DNA of 34,975 nucleotides from Bacteroidota bacterium (GCA_025363555.1 JANYDQ010000019.1:1-34975); one strand, 5' to 3'. Counted from the stretch's first letter, positions 7,576 to 16,252 are shown. The notes: generated by a model not told the origin, from the sequence alone. Program-made: numbers and translations.

Positions 7576-8043
7576 ATGAAAAGTTTATGCAGGGTGCTTG
7601 GTGGTTTATTGTTTGTTGTTTTGGTTTCGTGTAGTGATTATAAGGAGGTAACTTTTAGTGGTATTGAAAGTGTGAAAATGCTGAAACTGTCGCAAAACGG
7701 AGCAGAAGCCGAAATAACAGCTAAAATAAAAAATCCGAATAACACTTCGTTCACCATTTACAAATCGGAAATGGATGTAACCATTAATGGATTGAACGCG
7801 GGAAAAGCGCATCTGGAAAAAAATGTGCGAATAACGAAGAACTCGGAAGATACTTATACGTTTGTTATCAAATCCGATTTTTCTGCTTTGAGCATTACCG
7901 ATATTCCGAAAATCATTCAAATGGCAATGAGTAAAAATGTAAAGGTAGGATTGAAAGGAAATTTGCGGGCAGGTAAACTATGGGTGAAACGAAACTTTCC
8001 GGTGGACATTACCCAAAGCGTTCCTTTGAATTTTGTTAAATAA
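7576..8043 (+). CDS. LEA type 2 (WHy-domain) lipoprotein
   Basis: A 155-residue protein with a lipoprotein signal (lipobox LVSC, acylated Cys19) followed by one LEA14/WHy-type beta-sandwich. Visible marks are the strand pattern with KNPNNTSFTIYKSEMDVTING, where the NPN turn is typical, then a long alternating beta region, and the end with FPVDITQSVPL. Such domains occur in small periplasmic or outer-membrane lipoproteins of Bacteroidota and are thought to be structural or stress-related. It has its own promoter at 7508-7537 and stands alone, with a degenerate inverted repeat downstream at 8059-8130. The family call is good and the role unknown. Confidence 0.8.
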   Translation: MKSLCRVLGGLLFVVLVSCSDYKEVTFSGIESVKMLKLSQNGAEAEITAKIKNPNNTSFTIYKSEMDVTINGLNAGKAHLEKNVRITKNSEDTYTFVIKSDFSALSITDIPKIIQMAMSKNVKVGLKGNLRAGKLWVKRNFPVDITQSVPLNFVK

Positions 8044-8058
8044 CTTCCCCTAATAAAA

Positions 8059-8130
8059 GACGCAAGAATGCGAAGAAAAAAATTACATGGTAATGCATAA
8101 TACTATCCTTTTCTTTCTGTGTCTCTTTGC
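8059..8130. repeat. Degenerate inverted repeat (GACGCAAGA / TTTCTGTGTCTCTTTGC)
   Basis: The left part at 8059-8080 and right part at about 8109-8130 are imperfectly complementary. The wording resembles the element at 15325-15402, which has clearer arms. It may act as a terminator after the LEA gene. Confidence 0.35.
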
Positions 8131-8169
8131 AAAACATCTTTTTAATTTTCCATGCGAGACATTTTAACT

Positions 8170-10209
8170 ATGCAAGAACATAAACACACCAACTCGCTTA
8201 TTAAAGAAACAAGTCCTTACCTGCTTCAACATGCTCACAACCCTGTGGACTGGTATGCCTGGAAGGACGAAACCCTGGAAAAAGCAAAACAGGAAAACAA
8301 ATTGATTTTAATAAGCGTGGGTTATTCTGCCTGTCACTGGTGTCATGTAATGGAACACGAATGTTTTGAGGATGAAAAGTTGGCAAAGCTGATGAACGAC
8401 AATTTTATTTGCATAAAAGTGGACAGGGAGGAGCGTCCTGACGTTGACCAGATATACATGCTGGCAGTTCAGTTAATGACCGGGCGAGGCGGCTGGCCCC
8501 TCAATTGCTTTGCTCTGCCTGACGGACGCCCCATATACGGAGGCACTTATTTTCCGAAGAAAGAATGGATGAATATTTTAGTAAACATTGCAGACGTGTA
8601 TCAAACCAACAGGGAAAAAGTAGTTGGTTATGCAGTGCAATTAACGGAAGGGGTGCGGCTTTCGGAGGTTGTAAAAATAAATAAAGAAGAGAATGATTTT
8701 ACCATTGATACACTTCATCAATGCTATACTAAATGGAAAGAACGATTTGACAATACAGAAGGCGGACCCGACAAGGCACCCAAGTTTCCGTTGCCAAATA
8801 ATTACCAGTTTCTGTTGAGATATGCCTTTTCTGATTCAGAAAAACAAGAAGAGGTGCTTAAACATGTTCATTTGACACTTACTAAAATGGCTTTTGGCGG
8901 CATCTATGACCAGATGGGGGGAGGATTTTCACGCTATTCTGTTGACCATTACTGGAAAGTTCCTCACTTTGAAAAGATGTTGTATGACAATGCCCAACTG
9001 GTAACGCTTTATTCAGAAGCATTCCGGGCAACACAACTCCCTTTGTACAAACAAGTAGTGTATGAAACCCTGGCATTTGTTGAACGGGAATTAACTTCTC
9101 CCGAAGGAGGCTTTTATTCCGCCCTGGATGCCGATTCAGAAGGCGTGGAAGGCAAATATTATGTTTGGCAAAAAGAAGAGTTGCAAACTATTTTAAAAGG
9201 CAACTTCGGTTTGTTTGCCAATTATTTTAATGTAAATGAAAATGGATTATGGGAAGAGGGCAATTATATTTTGGTTCGAAAAGAGAGTGATGAAATTATT
9301 GCAAAGAAATATAATATTACGGAAAAGGAATTGCAACAAACACTAACCGAAATAAAAAAAGAGTTGCTTTCGATTAGAGAAAAAAGGATTCATCCCGGAT
9401 TGGACAATAAAATTATAATCTCCTGGAATGCGCTGATGTTAAAAGCATATACAGATGCTTACACTGTTTTCGATGAGCCGCATTTTTTAGAAGTTGCCAT
9501 TAAGAACGTGAATTACATTTTTAATAATGCGTTAACAGAGGACAACAAACTATCACATTTAATTGGCAATACTATAAATGGTTTCCTGGAAGATTATTCT
9601 TTTTTGATTGAAGCATTAATCACTATGTATGAAACCACCTTCGATGAAACGTATTTGCAAAAAGCAAATAACTTAATGCACTATTGTATCCTTCATTTTC
9701 GGGATAAGGATTCCGGAATGTTTTATTTTACTTCGGATGAAGACAAAGCATTAATAAGTCGTAAAATGGAATTATCTGACAATGTTATTCCTTCTTCCAA
9801 TTCAAGCATTGCAAAATCATTGTTTATACTTGCGCATCATTTCGAAAACGAAGAATTTATGCTAATGAGTAGAAAGATGCTGAACAATGTGTTAAATGAG
9901 ATTGTAGATTATGGAGCAGGTTACAGCAATTGGGCTATGCTTTTGTTGTACTATACACAACCTTTTTATGAGGTAGCTATTGTTGGTAAATCTGTTCATG
10001 AAAAACGAAAAGAATTGAATAAACATTACTTTCCTAATGTGATATTTGCAGGATGTGAAAACCAAAGTGCATTGCCTTTGCTGAAAAACAGATATGTAAA
10101 AGACGAAACATTTATTTATGTTTGTCAAGACAAAACATGTAATGAACCGGTGAGAGAAATAACGCCTCTCCTGTTCCATCCTTTTAACATGAGAAGAGAT
10201 AATAATTAA
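8170..10209 (+). CDS. YyaL/SSP411 family protein: thioredoxin-like domain plus (alpha/alpha)6 barrel
   Basis: A protein of about 680 residues in the DUF255 family (human SSP411/SPATA20, Bacillus YyaL). Counting from an alternative in-frame ATG at 8152, the N-terminal 170 residues form a thioredoxin fold with the conserved opening [18 protein letters not shown] and the active-site motif Cys61-His-Trp-Cys64 in [14 protein letters not shown]. The rest is an alpha/alpha barrel like those of N-acylglucosamine epimerases, with [17 protein letters not shown] and [16 protein letters not shown] as family signatures. The substrate is unknown. There is no signal peptide, so it is cytosolic. I chose the start at 8170 ([10 protein letters not shown]) because family members usually begin close to the TSPYLLQHA motif. 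The stop overlaps an out-of-frame ATG. Confidence 0.9.
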   Translation: MQEHKHTNSLIKETSPYLLQHAHNPVDWYAWKDETLEKAKQENKLILISVGYSACHWCHVMEHECFEDEKLAKLMNDNFICIKVDREERPDVDQIYMLAVQLMTGRGGWPLNCFALPDGRPIYGGTYFPKKEWMNILVNIADVYQTNREKVVGYAVQLTEGVRLSEVVKINKEENDFTIDTLHQCYTKWKERFDNTEGGPDKAPKFPLPNNYQFLLRYAFSDSEKQEEVLKHVHLTLTKMAFGGIYDQMGGGFSRYSVDHYWKVPHFEKMLYDNAQLVTLYSEAFRATQLPLYKQVVYETLAFVERELTSPEGGFYSALDADSEGVEGKYYVWQKEELQTILKGNFGLFANYFNVNENGLWEEGNYILVRKESDEIIAKKYNITEKELQQTLTEIKKELLSIREKRIHPGLDNKIIISWNALMLKAYTDAYTVFDEPHFLEVAIKNVNYIFNNALTEDNKLSHLIGNTINGFLEDYSFLIEALITMYETTFDETYLQKANNLMHYCILHFRDKDSGMFYFTSDEDKALISRKMELSDNVIPSSNSSIAKSLFILAHHFENEEFMLMSRKMLNNVLNEIVDYGAGYSNWAMLLLYYTQPFYEVAIVGKSVHEKRKELNKHYFPNVIFAGCENQSALPLLKNRYVKDETFIYVCQDKTCNEPVREITPLLFHPFNMRRDNN

Positions 10210-10225
10210 TGCGAAACCAAACCTG

Positions 10226-11263
10226 GTGATAAAAATATTTTATAAGTATCTCTCCAATTGCAGTCACTCCCAGGCGGGGAGAGCAGTAGGACAATTTCTT
10301 TTACTCGTTTTTGTTTGCCTTCATTGCCATGCACAAATCATCAACACAAAGCCTTCAGACATTTCTTTAGGACCCATCAATTTTAATCCCTCTGCAATAA
10401 AGCAAAATAAAATAAAAAGTATTTTAGCAGTAATCGTTGATAAGCCCGATGGAGAAGTGATTATAGACAAAGGAGCAACACAGGGGTATGAATTTGATTC
10501 ACTAGGAAATGTTACCCGGTATTATTATACCATTTTTAATTTAACTCAAAACGTAGAAATTGAAGTACCTGAAATTATAAGGCATGGAAAGGTTATTAGG
10601 CATGCAGGAACGCGCACCATTACAAAATATGTTAATGATACTATTTCTGTAAATGTGTTTTACGACCAACAGAACCGGATTGTTTCCAAACGGGTTCATT
10701 CAGGTGATTATTACGACACCTACTATTATGAATACACAACAGAAGGAAGAATTAAAAAAGAAACACATTGTAAGGAAACCAATATCAGCGAAAACCAGAA
10801 AGAATTCAAATTGGGCGTTCAAAGTATTTTGTCGTCCGAAACATTTGAATATACTGCGCTTACACCTACCCAACTAAAAAAGTCGTGCTTGAATGATGAA
10901 GGAAGGGAATACAAAAAAGCGATAATTAATTACGATGCAAAAGGCAATAAGCTTTCTGAAAATTATGAATTCATTGTAAGTTGGATGCGGGAAGAAACCG
11001 CTTATACGTATGATGAAAACAATCGGCTGACAGAAAAGACATTTAACAGCAACGAAAGCGGTAATATAAAAACCGAATCGTATTATGAATATAACAGTAA
11101 AGGTGCATTGTTAGGAGAAAAGAAATTAAAAAGTGATGTACTTACAGATGAGATAAATTTATTATACGATGAGGCTTTCAACCTGCCTAAGTCAGAAGTA
11201 AACCGCGACCATATTAATTCATCCATAGGCATTGTAAAGTTTGGTTATGCATTTTATAATTAA
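10226..11263 (+). CDS. Exported protein with YD/RHS-like repeats, unknown function
   Basis: A 345-residue protein. The only reasonable start is GTG at 10226; no in-frame ATG precedes the signal peptide. The hydrophobic signal core (LLLVFVCLHCHA) begins only at about residue 24, after a polar stretch encoded by DNA containing a palindromic element (10250-10283), which suggests an altered N-terminus. The mature part contains degenerate YD-type repeats with the form YxYxxxGRIxxE, such as YEYTTEGRIKKETH, NYDAKGNKLSENYE and YTYDENNRLTEKTF, typical of secreted beta-rich repeat proteins. No enzymatic or toxin domain is visible. It lies 16 bases after the YyaL-like gene, so it may be cotranscribed. 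Function is unknown. Confidence 0.65.
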   Translation: MIKIFYKYLSNCSHSQAGRAVGQFLLLVFVCLHCHAQIINTKPSDISLGPINFNPSAIKQNKIKSILAVIVDKPDGEVIIDKGATQGYEFDSLGNVTRYYYTIFNLTQNVEIEVPEIIRHGKVIRHAGTRTITKYVNDTISVNVFYDQQNRIVSKRVHSGDYYDTYYYEYTTEGRIKKETHCKETNISENQKEFKLGVQSILSSETFEYTALTPTQLKKSCLNDEGREYKKAIINYDAKGNKLSENYEFIVSWMREETAYTYDENNRLTEKTFNSNESGNIKTESYYEYNSKGALLGEKKLKSDVLTDEINLLYDEAFNLPKSEVNRDHINSSIGIVKFGYAFYN

Positions 11264-11283
11264 CTCGTTCGAAGGCTAAAGCG

Positions 11284-11316
11284 AATTATATAATTTTTTT
11301 CTTAAATTATATAATT
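11284..11316. repeat. Two copies of the 12-bp palindrome AATTATATAATT, 21 bp apart
   Basis: The self-complementary 12-mer occurs at 11284-11295 and 11305-11316. The start-to-start spacing is 21, the period of the larger arrays in this window. The pair could also fold as one AT-rich hairpin downstream of the preceding gene. The rest of the gap to 11427 holds GC-containing inverted words (CGCGTTTTAAA) at 11349-11375 and no gene. Confidence 0.6.
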
Positions 11317-11413
11317 GGCTTAACACGAATACTTATCACCTTTGTCCTCGCGTTTTAAACCGCGTTTTAAAAGCGAAAAAAACGCATGAGAGATGAATGC
11401 ATAATTAAATATA

Positions 11414-11421
11414 TATCTTTG
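11414..11421 (+). promoter_or_regulatory. Putative -7 box directly before the UbiA gene
   Basis: TATCTTTG fits TAnnTTTG and ends 5 bases before the ATG at 11427. Transcription would begin within a few bases of the start codon, giving an almost leaderless mRNA for the polyketide cassette. No TTTG -33 box is seen. Confidence 0.5.
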
Positions 11422-11426
11422 CGCAA

Positions 11427-12332
11427 ATGGCAAACCTTAACATCATTTCTTATTTTGATAAAAGTACTGTAAAACATTTGCGTTTACCTTTCTCCTATCA
11501 TTTAATGCCCGTATTTTTATTTGCGTTGAGCCAGGCAAATCAGGTAAACTGGCAACATACAATCATTTCATTTGTAATTCTTCATTTGCTAATATATCCT
11601 TCCAGTAACGGTTATAACAGTTACCAGGACAAGGACGAAACAAGCATAGGCGGATTAAAAACCCCGCCTAAGGTTTCAGAAAATTTATTTTATGCCACCT
11701 TGCTGCTGGATGTGGTGGGAGTGGCATGTGCACTTTTTGTTTCTATCTATTTTTCCATTTTTGTTTTGCTGTATGTTTTGATTTCACGAGCCTATAGCTA
11801 CCGAAATTTAAGAATAAAAAAATATGCTATACCAGGATTTTTAACTGTGTTTTTTTTCCAGGGCGCATTTACTTACCTCATGGTATCCATTGCAGTTAGT
11901 GGCTTTTCCATCGAAAACCTTTTCACTCCCTATACTATTATTTGTATGAGTGTGGCAAGTTTTTTTATCGGCAGTGTGTATCCTCTTACTCAAATATATC
12001 AGCACCTTTCTGATAAAAAAGACGGGGTAACTTCCATTAGTTATAAGTTAGGATATTTGGGCACGTTTATATTTTCAGCAATTATGTTCACAATAGCTTC
12101 AATACTTTTGTTTTATTATTTCGATTTAAAACATCAGCGAATATCGTTGTTTTTATTTTTCATCATGATGTTGCCTGTTCTGTTGCGTTTGTATTTTTGG
12201 TTCAATAATGTTCGTAAAAGTATTGCAAATGCAAATTTTGAAAACACCATGTCCATGAACCTACTTGCTTCTTCGTGTATGAATTTGTATTTTTTAGTCT
12301 TAATTTTGAATAATAATTTTAGCTGGTTCTAA
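11427..12332 (+). CDS. UbiA-superfamily prenyltransferase
   Basis: A 301-residue integral membrane protein with about 8-9 hydrophobic helices. The two aspartate-rich motifs of UbiA-type aromatic prenyltransferases are present in modified form: the first in SNGYNSYQDKDET (Asn64, Asp68, Asp70) and the second in YQHLSDKKDGVTS (Asp196, Asp199). These bind the magnesium-diphosphate of an isoprenoid donor. The preserved acidic residues suggest activity, though spacing differs from the classical NxxxDxxxD. It begins the four-gene polyketide cassette, and its TAA overlaps the ATG of the type III PKS gene by one base, implying coupled translation. The natural inference is prenylation of the PKS product. 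A house-keeping role (menaquinone) is less likely given the neighbours. Confidence 0.8.
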   Translation: MANLNIISYFDKSTVKHLRLPFSYHLMPVFLFALSQANQVNWQHTIISFVILHLLIYPSSNGYNSYQDKDETSIGGLKTPPKVSENLFYATLLLDVVGVACALFVSIYFSIFVLLYVLISRAYSYRNLRIKKYAIPGFLTVFFFQGAFTYLMVSIAVSGFSIENLFTPYTIICMSVASFFIGSVYPLTQIYQHLSDKKDGVTSISYKLGYLGTFIFSAIMFTIASILLFYYFDLKHQRISLFLFFIMMLPVLLRLYFWFNNVRKSIANANFENTMSMNLLASSCMNLYFLVLILNNNFSWF

Positions 12333-13432
12333 TGAGTAAAATAATATCCATCGGAACTGCTGTTCCCCAACATCGCACTGAACAAAAGGAGATACTTGAG
12401 TTTATGCACGCTGCGTATGACAATAATGAAGTTGCATCTCGCAAGTTAAATGCATTGTTTCATAATAGCGGCATTCATACCCGTTATTCTGCTATTCCCG
12501 ATTTTGATAAATCAAGACACCAACACATCTTTTTTAACGGAACGCCAAGTAAGGCAAATGTTGAAAACAGATTGAGCGTGTTTAAAGAACGTGCCATCCC
12601 GCTTGCAATGGATGCAGTACATACTTCTTTCAAAAACATTGATACTACTGTCACCGAGTTTGGAATAACTCATTTAATAACGGTTACCTGCACAGGCATT
12701 CATGCCCCCGGATTAGATGCCGAATTAATATACCAGTTGGATTTACCCAAAGATATTTTTCATACTTCTGTTAATTTTTTAGGGTGCAACGCTGCTTTTC
12801 ATGCCTTAAAAATTGCAGATATGATTTCTAAAACCGATGAGCATGCAAAAATTTTAATCGTGTGTGTTGAATTATGTACACTGCATTTTCAAGCCAAAGA
12901 CAATCATGCTAATTTATTATCAAATACTATATTTGGTGATGGGGCGGCAGCAGTAATTATTACCGCAGATAAGCATCCCGGTTATCATCATCAAAACACT
13001 TTATCCATCAACGGTTTTTATTCATTGCTATTAAACAAAGGAAAGGAATTGATGGGATGGAACATTACCCCTGTTAACTTTGAAATGATTTTGGACGCCA
13101 GGATTCCTGAAGTGCTGGGCGAAGAAGTAAATTCTATTTTTAATAATGCTGTTGCCCGATTTAATGTTCCCCCCCAATCTATTACCAATTGGGCAATACA
13201 CCCGGGCGGTAAAAAAATACTGGATGTTATTAAACGCAAATTAAAGTTGAGTGATGAAGACGTTCTTTCTTCTTATAAAATATTAGATGAATATGGAAAC
13301 ATGTCGTCACCCACCATTTTATTTGTATTGAACGAACTGATGCAGGAAAAAAATAAACAAGGCGAAACTATTTTCTCTATTGGTTTCGGACCGGGACTTA
13401 GTATAGAAACTGCTCTGTTCACCTATGCCTGA
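12332..13432 (+). CDS. Type III polyketide synthase (chalcone/alkylresorcinol synthase-like)
   Basis: A 366-residue homodimer-type enzyme that extends an acyl-CoA starter with malonyl-CoA and cyclises the product. The catalytic triad is intact: Cys152 in NFLGCNAAFHALK, His290 in WAIHPGGKKILD and Asn323 in DEYGNMSSPTILF. The C-terminal signature GFGPGLSIETALF and the segment VTCTGIHAPGLD also fit the family. The starter unit cannot be read from the sequence. Neighbouring methyltransferase and FAD oxidoreductase genes recall the Streptomyces srsABC set for methylated phenolic lipids and quinones. It overlaps the upstream gene by 1 base and the downstream gene by 8. Confidence 0.93.
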   Translation: MSKIISIGTAVPQHRTEQKEILEFMHAAYDNNEVASRKLNALFHNSGIHTRYSAIPDFDKSRHQHIFFNGTPSKANVENRLSVFKERAIPLAMDAVHTSFKNIDTTVTEFGITHLITVTCTGIHAPGLDAELIYQLDLPKDIFHTSVNFLGCNAAFHALKIADMISKTDEHAKILIVCVELCTLHFQAKDNHANLLSNTIFGDGAAAVIITADKHPGYHHQNTLSINGFYSLLLNKGKELMGWNITPVNFEMILDARIPEVLGEEVNSIFNNAVARFNVPPQSITNWAIHPGGKKILDVIKRKLKLSDEDVLSSYKILDEYGNMSSPTILFVLNELMQEKNKQGETIFSIGFGPGLSIETALFTYA

Positions 13433-14159
13433 TAAATTTACTCAACGTTCCTGCCAGGCTGAATTATTGGATGCGCCCAATATCCCGAAAAAATTACTTT
13501 TCCAAAATTTACGCGAACTCGATTTTATTAATAAAACCCTGGGCGGACACTCCATTACACTTTCAGGGATAAAAGAATTACTGACCGATAAAAACAAAAC
13601 CTATCATATCATTGACATTGGCTGCGGGGGTGGCGATGCCATGAAACACATTGCCGACTGGGCAAGAGCAAACCATTATAAAGTGAAACTGACGGGAGTG
13701 GATATGAATGCCGATGCGGTGGATTATCTGAACAGTAATTGCAACGACTATTTGGAAATTACAGGGGTGGTGAGCGATTATCGCGACTATTTGAAATCGA
13801 CCTGCCACACAGATATAGTGCATTGCTCCTTGTTTTGTCATCATTTAAAAGACGATGAATTAACAGAATTGTTTTCGTACATGAAACAATATGCAAAAAT
13901 TGGTTTTGTTATCAACGATTTGCAGCGTCATTGGCTGGCATATTACAGCATTAAAGTATTGACCAGGCTTTTCAATGGGTCTTCTTTAGTAAAAAATGAT
14001 GCCCCTCTATCGGTATTACGTGGATTTAAAAAACCCGAGCTGGTACATCTATTTGAAAAAGGAAAAGTTGAAAATGTAACTATTAATTGGAAGTGGGCGT
14101 TCAGGTATTTGGTGGTTGGTAAAAAATTAAAAGAATTTACACCCCCCTTCACGAATTAA
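13425..14159 (+). CDS. Class I SAM-dependent methyltransferase
   Basis: A 244-residue enzyme with a Rossmann-type SAM-binding domain. Motif I is IIDIGCGGGD (residues 62-71), followed by LTGVDMNADAVDYL as motif II and the post-motif VHCSLFCHHL region. No membrane segment is obvious, though the C-terminal part is basic and aromatic. It overlaps the polyketide synthase gene by 8 bases and precedes the FAD oxidoreductase by 22 bases, so it belongs to the same operon. The likely substrate is the phenolic product of the polyketide synthase (O- or C-methylation), inferred only from context. Confidence 0.87.
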   Translation: MPDKFTQRSCQAELLDAPNIPKKLLFQNLRELDFINKTLGGHSITLSGIKELLTDKNKTYHIIDIGCGGGDAMKHIADWARANHYKVKLTGVDMNADAVDYLNSNCNDYLEITGVVSDYRDYLKSTCHTDIVHCSLFCHHLKDDELTELFSYMKQYAKIGFVINDLQRHWLAYYSIKVLTRLFNGSSLVKNDAPLSVLRGFKKPELVHLFEKGKVENVTINWKWAFRYLVVGKKLKEFTPPFTN

Positions 14160-14181
14160 ACTCAGTTGCCATTAATTACAA

Positions 14182-15318
14182 ATGAACTCTCAAAATAAAT
14201 ACCAGGTAGGCATAGTGGGTGGCGGATTAGCAGGATTAACATTGGCTATTCAACTGGCTGATGCAGGTTATTCCTGTGTGTTGTTTGAAAAAAACAAATA
14301 CCCTTTTCATAAAGTATGCGGAGAATATGTTTCTAAGGAATCATGGAACTTCCTTGAACGATTGGGATTGAATCTTTCTGAAATTCATTTACCTCAAATA
14401 AAAAAACTTAATGTTTCTTCTCCTTCAGGAAAATTATTACAACACAACTTAGACTTAGGAGGATTTGGAATCAGCCGCTATTTACTGGACAGTAAACTTG
14501 CTGAAATTGCCAAAAAAAAAGGGGTTATCCTGTTAGATGATTGCAAAGTGAATGATGTGAAATTTGATGGAATGCTTTTTACGATTCAATCATCAAAAGG
14601 GAATTTTACTTCCGAACTATGCTTGGGGGCGTGGGGAAAAAAAAGCAATATGGATACGAAACTTGCCCGCGCTTTTACATTAATGAACAAAAAAGATAAA
14701 AATTATGTGGGGATAAAATATCATATAAATATTGATTTTCCGGATGATTTAATTGAACTGCACAATTTTGAAAACGGATATTGTGGCATTTCAAAAATTG
14801 AAAATGATACCTATTGCCTTTGTTATTTAACCGATTCGGAAAACCTCAAAAAGTGCAACGGAGACATCAGGCAAATGGAAAAAGAGGTGTTGATGAAAAA
14901 TCCTTTTCTAAAAAAATATTTCACAGAAGCAACATTTTTATTTGAAGAGCCCTTAGCCATTTCACAAATTAAAATTGGTTATAAAAATGCGGTTGAAAAC
15001 AATATACTAATGTTAGGCGATTCCGCAGGTAACATAGCCCCATTAAGCGGAAACGGTATGAGCATGGCAATGAGGAGTTCATTCTTTCTAAATAAATTGT
15101 TGATTGATTATTTCAATAAAGAGATTACCCAAAAAGAATTAGAAAACAAATATGAAGCATTCTGGAAAACCCAATTTAAGAAGCGGGTAGAGTTTTCTAA
15201 AATGTTACAAAAGTTGTTAAAGAATAAATCGCTTACTAATTTTACTATTTCTGTTTTAAAGTTTTTTCCGTTTTTGAGAAATACGGTGGTAAAGTCCACG
15301 CACGGAGAACCATTTTAA
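14182..15318 (+). CDS. FAD-dependent oxidoreductase, geranylgeranyl-reductase/hydroxylase-like
   Basis: A 378-residue flavoprotein of the PHBH-fold group. It has the N-terminal dinucleotide motif GIVGGGLAGL (residues 10-19), the segment KYPFHKVCGEYVS with Cys46, common in geranylgeranyl-reductase-like enzymes, and the second FAD motif MLGDSAGNIAPLSGNGM at about 277-293. Two roles fit. One is hydroxylation of an aromatic ring on the way to a quinone, as SrsC does in Streptomyces. The other is saturation of a prenyl chain, as geranylgeranyl reductases do, which would suit the UbiA gene in the same operon. The sequence alone does not decide. It is the last gene of the tight cassette, and an inverted repeat follows at 15325-15402. 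Confidence 0.83.
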   Translation: MNSQNKYQVGIVGGGLAGLTLAIQLADAGYSCVLFEKNKYPFHKVCGEYVSKESWNFLERLGLNLSEIHLPQIKKLNVSSPSGKLLQHNLDLGGFGISRYLLDSKLAEIAKKKGVILLDDCKVNDVKFDGMLFTIQSSKGNFTSELCLGAWGKKSNMDTKLARAFTLMNKKDKNYVGIKYHINIDFPDDLIELHNFENGYCGISKIENDTYCLCYLTDSENLKKCNGDIRQMEKEVLMKNPFLKKYFTEATFLFEEPLAISQIKIGYKNAVENNILMLGDSAGNIAPLSGNGMSMAMRSSFFLNKLLIDYFNKEITQKELENKYEAFWKTQFKKRVEFSKMLQKLLKNKSLTNFTISVLKFFPFLRNTVVKSTHGEPF

Positions 15319-15324
15319 ATTTTT

Positions 15325-15402
15325 GCCACAAAGGTATAAAGACAGAATGTTTCACAATTTTTTTTTCTTAGTGCTTCTTAATGTCTTTGTGCCCTTAGTA
15401 GC
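15325..15402. repeat. Dispersed inverted repeat (GCCACAAAGG / CTTTGTGCCCTTAG type)
   Basis: The left arm at 15325-15344 (GCCACAAAGGTATAAAGACA) and the right arm at 15382-15402 (TGTCTTTGTGCCCTTAG, then TAGC) are complementary with a few mismatches around a loop of about 37 bases. It separates the polyketide cassette from the SDR gene and could terminate the operon. A more degenerate relative may lie at 8059-8130. Confidence 0.6.
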
Positions 15403-15420
15403 AGATTTAACAATTTACTT

Positions 15421-15428
15421 TATCTTTG
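15421..15428 (+). promoter_or_regulatory. Putative -7 box directly before the SDR gene
   Basis: TATCTTTG, identical to the box before the UbiA gene, ends 4 bases before the ATG at 15433. The predicted transcript would be leaderless. It suggests the SDR gene can be transcribed separately from the cassette but by the same kind of promoter. Confidence 0.45.
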
Positions 15429-15432
15429 CTCA

Positions 15433-16221
15433 ATGAATTTAGACTTAACAGGAAAAACCGCCCTTGTTTGCGGAAGTACACAGGGAATTGGAAAAGCTTC
15501 GGCTATTGAACTGGCATTGCTTGGTGCCAATGTAATTTTACTTGCACGAAATGAAGAAGCATTGAAAGAAGCATTGAAAGATTTAGACATTTCCAGAGGA
15601 CAAAAACATTCATACATCTGTGCAGATTTTCAATTACCCAATGAATTAAAAATAAAAATCGAACATTTTGTTGATACGAATAACCCAATACATATATTAG
15701 TAAACAATACGGGAGGTCCGGCAAGCGGACCGATTCAGGGTGCAAAAATTGAAGAGTTTATACAGGCATTTAATAATCATTTGGTATGCAATCATATTTT
15801 AGTTCAGTCGTTGCTCGAAGGAATGAAGAAAGAAAAATACGGACGCATCATTAATATTATCAGTACTTCTGTAAAAGTTCCATTAAAGAATTTAGGTGTT
15901 TCCAATACCATTCGTGCTGCTGTTGCCAACTGGGCAAAAACATTGGCAGGCGAAGTGGCAGGTGATGGAATAACTGTAAACAATGTACTTCCGGGGGCTA
16001 CCTTAACAGGAAGATTAAAAAGTATTATTTCAACTAATTCTAAAAACAAAAGCAAAACAGTGGATGAAGTGCAAAACGAAATGATAAAAGAAATCCCGAT
16101 GGGACGATTTGCAGATGCTTCGGAAGTGGCTAATGCTGTGGCTTTTCTTGCTTCTCCGGCTGCCGGTTATATTACAGGAATTAATGTTCCTGTGGATGGA
16201 GGAAGGACAGGGAGTTTGTAA
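15433..16221 (+). CDS. SDR-family protein lacking the canonical Tyr-xxx-Lys (FabG-like)
   Basis: A 262-residue Rossmann-fold protein of the short-chain dehydrogenase superfamily. The cofactor motif is altered to CGSTQGIG (residues 13-20) instead of TGxxxGIG. NNTGGP at 91-96 matches the NNAG motif, and the C-terminal PVDGGRTGS fits. The catalytic serine has candidates at Ser144 and Ser146, but the positions of Tyr and Lys read Ser157 and Arg161 (GVSNTIR). This matches a recognised FabG-like subgroup with imperfect motifs, so the gene is intact and not decayed. It may be a reductase with a different mechanism. It follows the polyketide cassette by 114 bases with its own -7 box, so membership in the pathway is uncertain. 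Confidence 0.82.
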   Translation: MNLDLTGKTALVCGSTQGIGKASAIELALLGANVILLARNEEALKEALKDLDISRGQKHSYICADFQLPNELKIKIEHFVDTNNPIHILVNNTGGPASGPIQGAKIEEFIQAFNNHLVCNHILVQSLLEGMKKEKYGRIINIISTSVKVPLKNLGVSNTIRAAVANWAKTLAGEVAGDGITVNNVLPGATLTGRLKSIISTNSKNKSKTVDEVQNEMIKEIPMGRFADASEVANAVAFLASPAAGYITGINVPVDGGRTGSL

Positions 16222-16252
16222 TATCTTGCTTTTTATGCCCCTATTTTATTGA

